Origin: Bacillus sp. J37
GTDB lineage: Bacteria; Bacillota; Bacilli; Bacillales; Bacillaceae
Length of the DNA stretch: 64,000 nt
Direction of reading: 5' to 3'
Assembly: GCF_000518865.1 (NCBI RefSeq)
Contig: NZ_JAEK01000023.1
Span: 1 to 64,000, forward strand
The translations under genes were made by a program, and so were the position numbers. Position 1 is the first letter of the stretch, and each line of letters starts with the position of its first letter. Shown piece after piece: positions 62,262 to 64,000 of this stretch. The notes beneath the pieces were generated by a model, which was not told the DNA's origin, ran no database searches, and saw only the letters and a program-made list of their open reading frames with translations.

Positions 62262-63624
62262 ACAGCCCCTTTAACGTAATTTTAAAGCATGTTCCCTTAT
62301 TCACTTGACTTTCTACCGAAATAGTTCCACCATGGGCATCAATTATTTCTTTCACTATTGATAATCCTAACCCATAACCTCCTGTTAACCTTGAGCGTGA
62401 TTTATCTACTCGATATAGGCGGTCAAAGATATATGGTAAATCTTCAGCAGGTATTCCTGGACCTTGGTCTCTGACATAAATATCTATTATCTCTTCTTCC
62501 TTTTTTATTTCAATTGCAGTCAATGAATTGGTATCAGAGTATTTTAGTGCGTTATCCAACAAATTTAAGAAGACTTGTTCAAATCGAATAGGATCGATAT
62601 ATGCAAAAGTTTCTTTTTGACAAATAAACTCAAGTTTTACTCCTTTGTTTTCAAAAGCCGGTTTCATTTTTTGAAAAATGGATTGTATGAATAAGCAGAT
62701 GTTAACTTTGTCCTTTGAAATAGAAAAAGTATGTTGATCCATTTTAGCTAAATCAAATAGTTCTGTTAGAAGATCACTCACATGGTTTGATTCTTCATAA
62801 ATAATATGTATGTAATGAAGTCTGTCCGTTTCTGATATGTTGTTTCTTTTTGCGATATCTGCATAACCCTTAATATAGGTAAGAGGGGTACGTAGTTCAT
62901 GAGAAATACTTCCTAAAAATTCATTTCTTTCTTTTTTTAAATAGTTTAAGTCGTTAGCTAAAATATGAATGGAAGTTGATAACTCTCCTATTTCATCATT
63001 TGAAGTTTTAGGCAGGGAAACTGAAAAATCCCCCTTGCTTATTCTTCTTGTGGCTTCCTTCATTAAAATCAAAGGTTTAGTTAGAGCGTTTGATAAGAAG
63101 AATATGGTAAACAGCATGAGAAAGATAATGAGAACTGAAGCAAGGATAAAATGTTCATTTAATCGTGATATAACATGTTGTATTTGGTCGGTACTTTTGA
63201 ACATATAAACAAACCCAACCTCTCCATTACGAGCCTGGAATGAAGAAACCGTCGAAATATATCGTTCATGTTGCCAGTCAGGTTGAATGAGAAGACCATT
63301 TTTAGATTCTTCAAGTTTTGTTTTTAGGATTTTGTTCATTTCTTTGTCTATTGTTTTAGATGAAGTAATGACTTTTCCAACGTCATTTGTTATAACCACC
63401 TCAGTATCTGTTTGTGACTCCATTATTTTAATGTGATGTAATGTTGCCTCATCATAAGAAATTTCAATAACATCACGATGGCTGTTTCCTCGTAATTTTA
63501 GGGCGTTTAACTCTTCATTAACAAGAGAATGGACAACATTACGATGTAAGAAAAACATAGAAGATGCTTCAATGATAAAAATGCAGATAAAAAACCATAG
63601 ACCGAGTTTAATAGAAATTTTCAT
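62233..63624 (-). CDS. Sensor histidine kinase (HAMP, HisKA, HATPase)
   Basis: A 463-residue membrane kinase. Helix 1 is near 8-27, an external sensor loop of about 130 residues follows, helix 2 is near 160-180, then HAMP (ALTKPLILMKEATRRISKGD), phospho-His in SISHELRTPLTYIKGYA and ATPase GGYGLGLSIVKEI. ATG at 63624 has GAAGGTG upstream; an in-frame extension up to 63747 lacks a ribosome site. Partner of the downstream regulator. Confidence 0.92.
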   Translation of the reverse strand: MKISIKLGLWFFICIFIIEASSMFFLHRNVVHSLVNEELNALKLRGNSHRDVIEISYDEATLHHIKIMESQTDTEVVITNDVGKVITSSKTIDKEMNKILKTKLEESKNGLLIQPDWQHERYISTVSSFQARNGEVGFVYMFKSTDQIQHVISRLNEHFILASVLIIFLMLFTIFFLSNALTKPLILMKEATRRISKGDFSVSLPKTSNDEIGELSTSIHILANDLNYLKKERNEFLGSISHELRTPLTYIKGYADIAKRNNISETDRLHYIHIIYEESNHVSDLLTELFDLAKMDQHTFSISKDKVNICLFIQSIFQKMKPAFENKGVKLEFICQKETFAYIDPIRFEQVFLNLLDNALKYSDTNSLTAIEIKKEEEIIDIYVRDQGPGIPAEDLPYIFDRLYRVDKSRSRLTGGYGLGLSIVKEIIDAHGGTISVESQVNKGTCFKITLKGLYDENRFADR

Positions 63625-63689
63625 AGGATACACCTTCTTAATTTTTATATGAATATTGTAAAGGTAAATTGTTGAGAAAATATGCAGAA

Positions 63690-63724
63690 ATAAAAGAGCA
63701 AAGCTAATCACGCTCTGCTCTTTG
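63690..63724 (-). terminator. Terminator of the DUF326 gene
   Basis: AAAGAGCA/TGCTCTTT stem followed by TTTTATTT on the minus strand. Confidence 0.78.
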
Positions 63725-63760
63725 ACTATAACCCTTAGATTCTCCAATTTCTAGTGCTGC

Positions 63761-64000
63761 TTATGAAACCATTTGTCGACATGCTTCAGCACATTTAAAG
63801 CAAGAATCGGCACAGTTTTTGCAATGGTCATGTTCATGTTTCTGACACTCTTGACCACATGCCTCACAAATATCGGCACATAGCTTACAAATTTGTTCAG
63901 CAAAAGGACTATTCGATTGCATAGCTTTTACTGCAAAACCGCAAATATCGGCACACTCCCTGTCCAGACGGATACAGTTTGACATCATAGTTACATCATC
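63761..64000 (-). CDS. DUF326 four-helix copper-binding-type protein, 5' end cut off
   Basis: The reading frame stays open to the right edge of the window, so the N-terminus is missing. The visible part has CxxxC pairs (CADIC, CKLCADIC, CKNCADSCFKC) and HEHDHC, the pattern of DUF326 proteins related to copper-storing four-helix bundles. The missing 35-40 residues should hold further cysteines. It suits the metal-resistance context. Confidence 0.85.
   Translation of the reverse strand, partial: DDVTMMSNCIRLDRECADICGFAVKAMQSNSPFAEQICKLCADICEACGQECQKHEHDHCKNCADSCFKCAEACRQMVS

Noticed and set aside
62969-63208. 79-residue plus-strand frame
   Set aside because: Antisense to the sensor kinase; the kinase has full domain structure.

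Overview
The window comes from a low-GC, endospore-forming member of the Bacillaceae. The evidence is the protein families (PrkA, YhbH, SpoVR, the YhcY/YhcZ pair, YclNOPQ), strong AGGAGG-type ribosome binding sites with several TTG and GTG starts, two sigma-E-like promoters, and long runs of gene order shared with Bacillus subtilis. I cannot name the species. No rRNA, CRISPR array, integrase or transposase was seen. There is one tRNA gene (Gly, anticodon TCC).

Layout. (1) 0.1-2.8 kb: a DHA2-type efflux transporter, a small coiled-coil membrane protein and a Gly/Tyr-rich protein. (2) 3-11.5 kb: tRNA-Gly and a B. subtilis yhb-like block (B3/B4-domain protein, queG, yhbB-like, trmL/cspR, prkA, yhbH) with a 30-residue membrane protein not found by length-limited ORF calling. 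(3) 11.6-17.5 kb: accessory genes, namely a decayed AraC regulator beside an aldo/keto reductase, an NmrA-like protein, HIT, Nudix, APH-type phosphotransferase and DinB-type proteins. (4) 17.6-25.6 kb: a YesN/YesM two-component system followed by a CUT1 sugar importer without its own ATPase and a YghZ-type aldo/keto reductase, with two cre-like sites. (5) 26.4-30.6 kb: a Fur-controlled yclNOPQ-type siderophore importer. (6) 31-38 kb: signalling genes, namely a GAF/PAS kinase, a 1187-residue CheB-CheR-PAS-kinase fusion, a PAS-like protein and a frameshifted B12-binding-domain remnant. (7) 38-51.9 kb: a yhcSTUVWX - pgcA - yhcYZ - yhdAB - yhdC - nsrR block with a disulfide-exchange pair and an M14 carboxypeptidase inserted, and without the glp genes that lie in this interval in B. 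subtilis. (8) 52-55.5 kb: hmp, facing nsrR, then a DUF202 protein and spoVR. (9) 55.5-64 kb: a metal and metalloid island with arsRBC, a second arsR - small Cys-rich peptide - arsI-like operon, padR-chrA, a YdhK-type lipoprotein, a two-component system and a DUF326 copper-binding-type protein cut by the right edge.

The most notable novelty candidate is the 51-residue CC...CC peptide (58176-58331) between a C-terminal-cysteine ArsR and an ArsI-like dioxygenase. The operon has three ATCAA-N5/6-TTGAT operator-like palindromes. Also notable are several families of structured intergenic repeats: 21-bp phased units at two loci, 51/52-bp hairpin units at two loci, a 120-180 bp folded element in three copies, a GC-rich element in about six copies including an internally deleted one, and a compact double-hairpin element in two copies. 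Two genes are visibly decaying (AraC at 11581-11896, B12-binding at 37692-37975).
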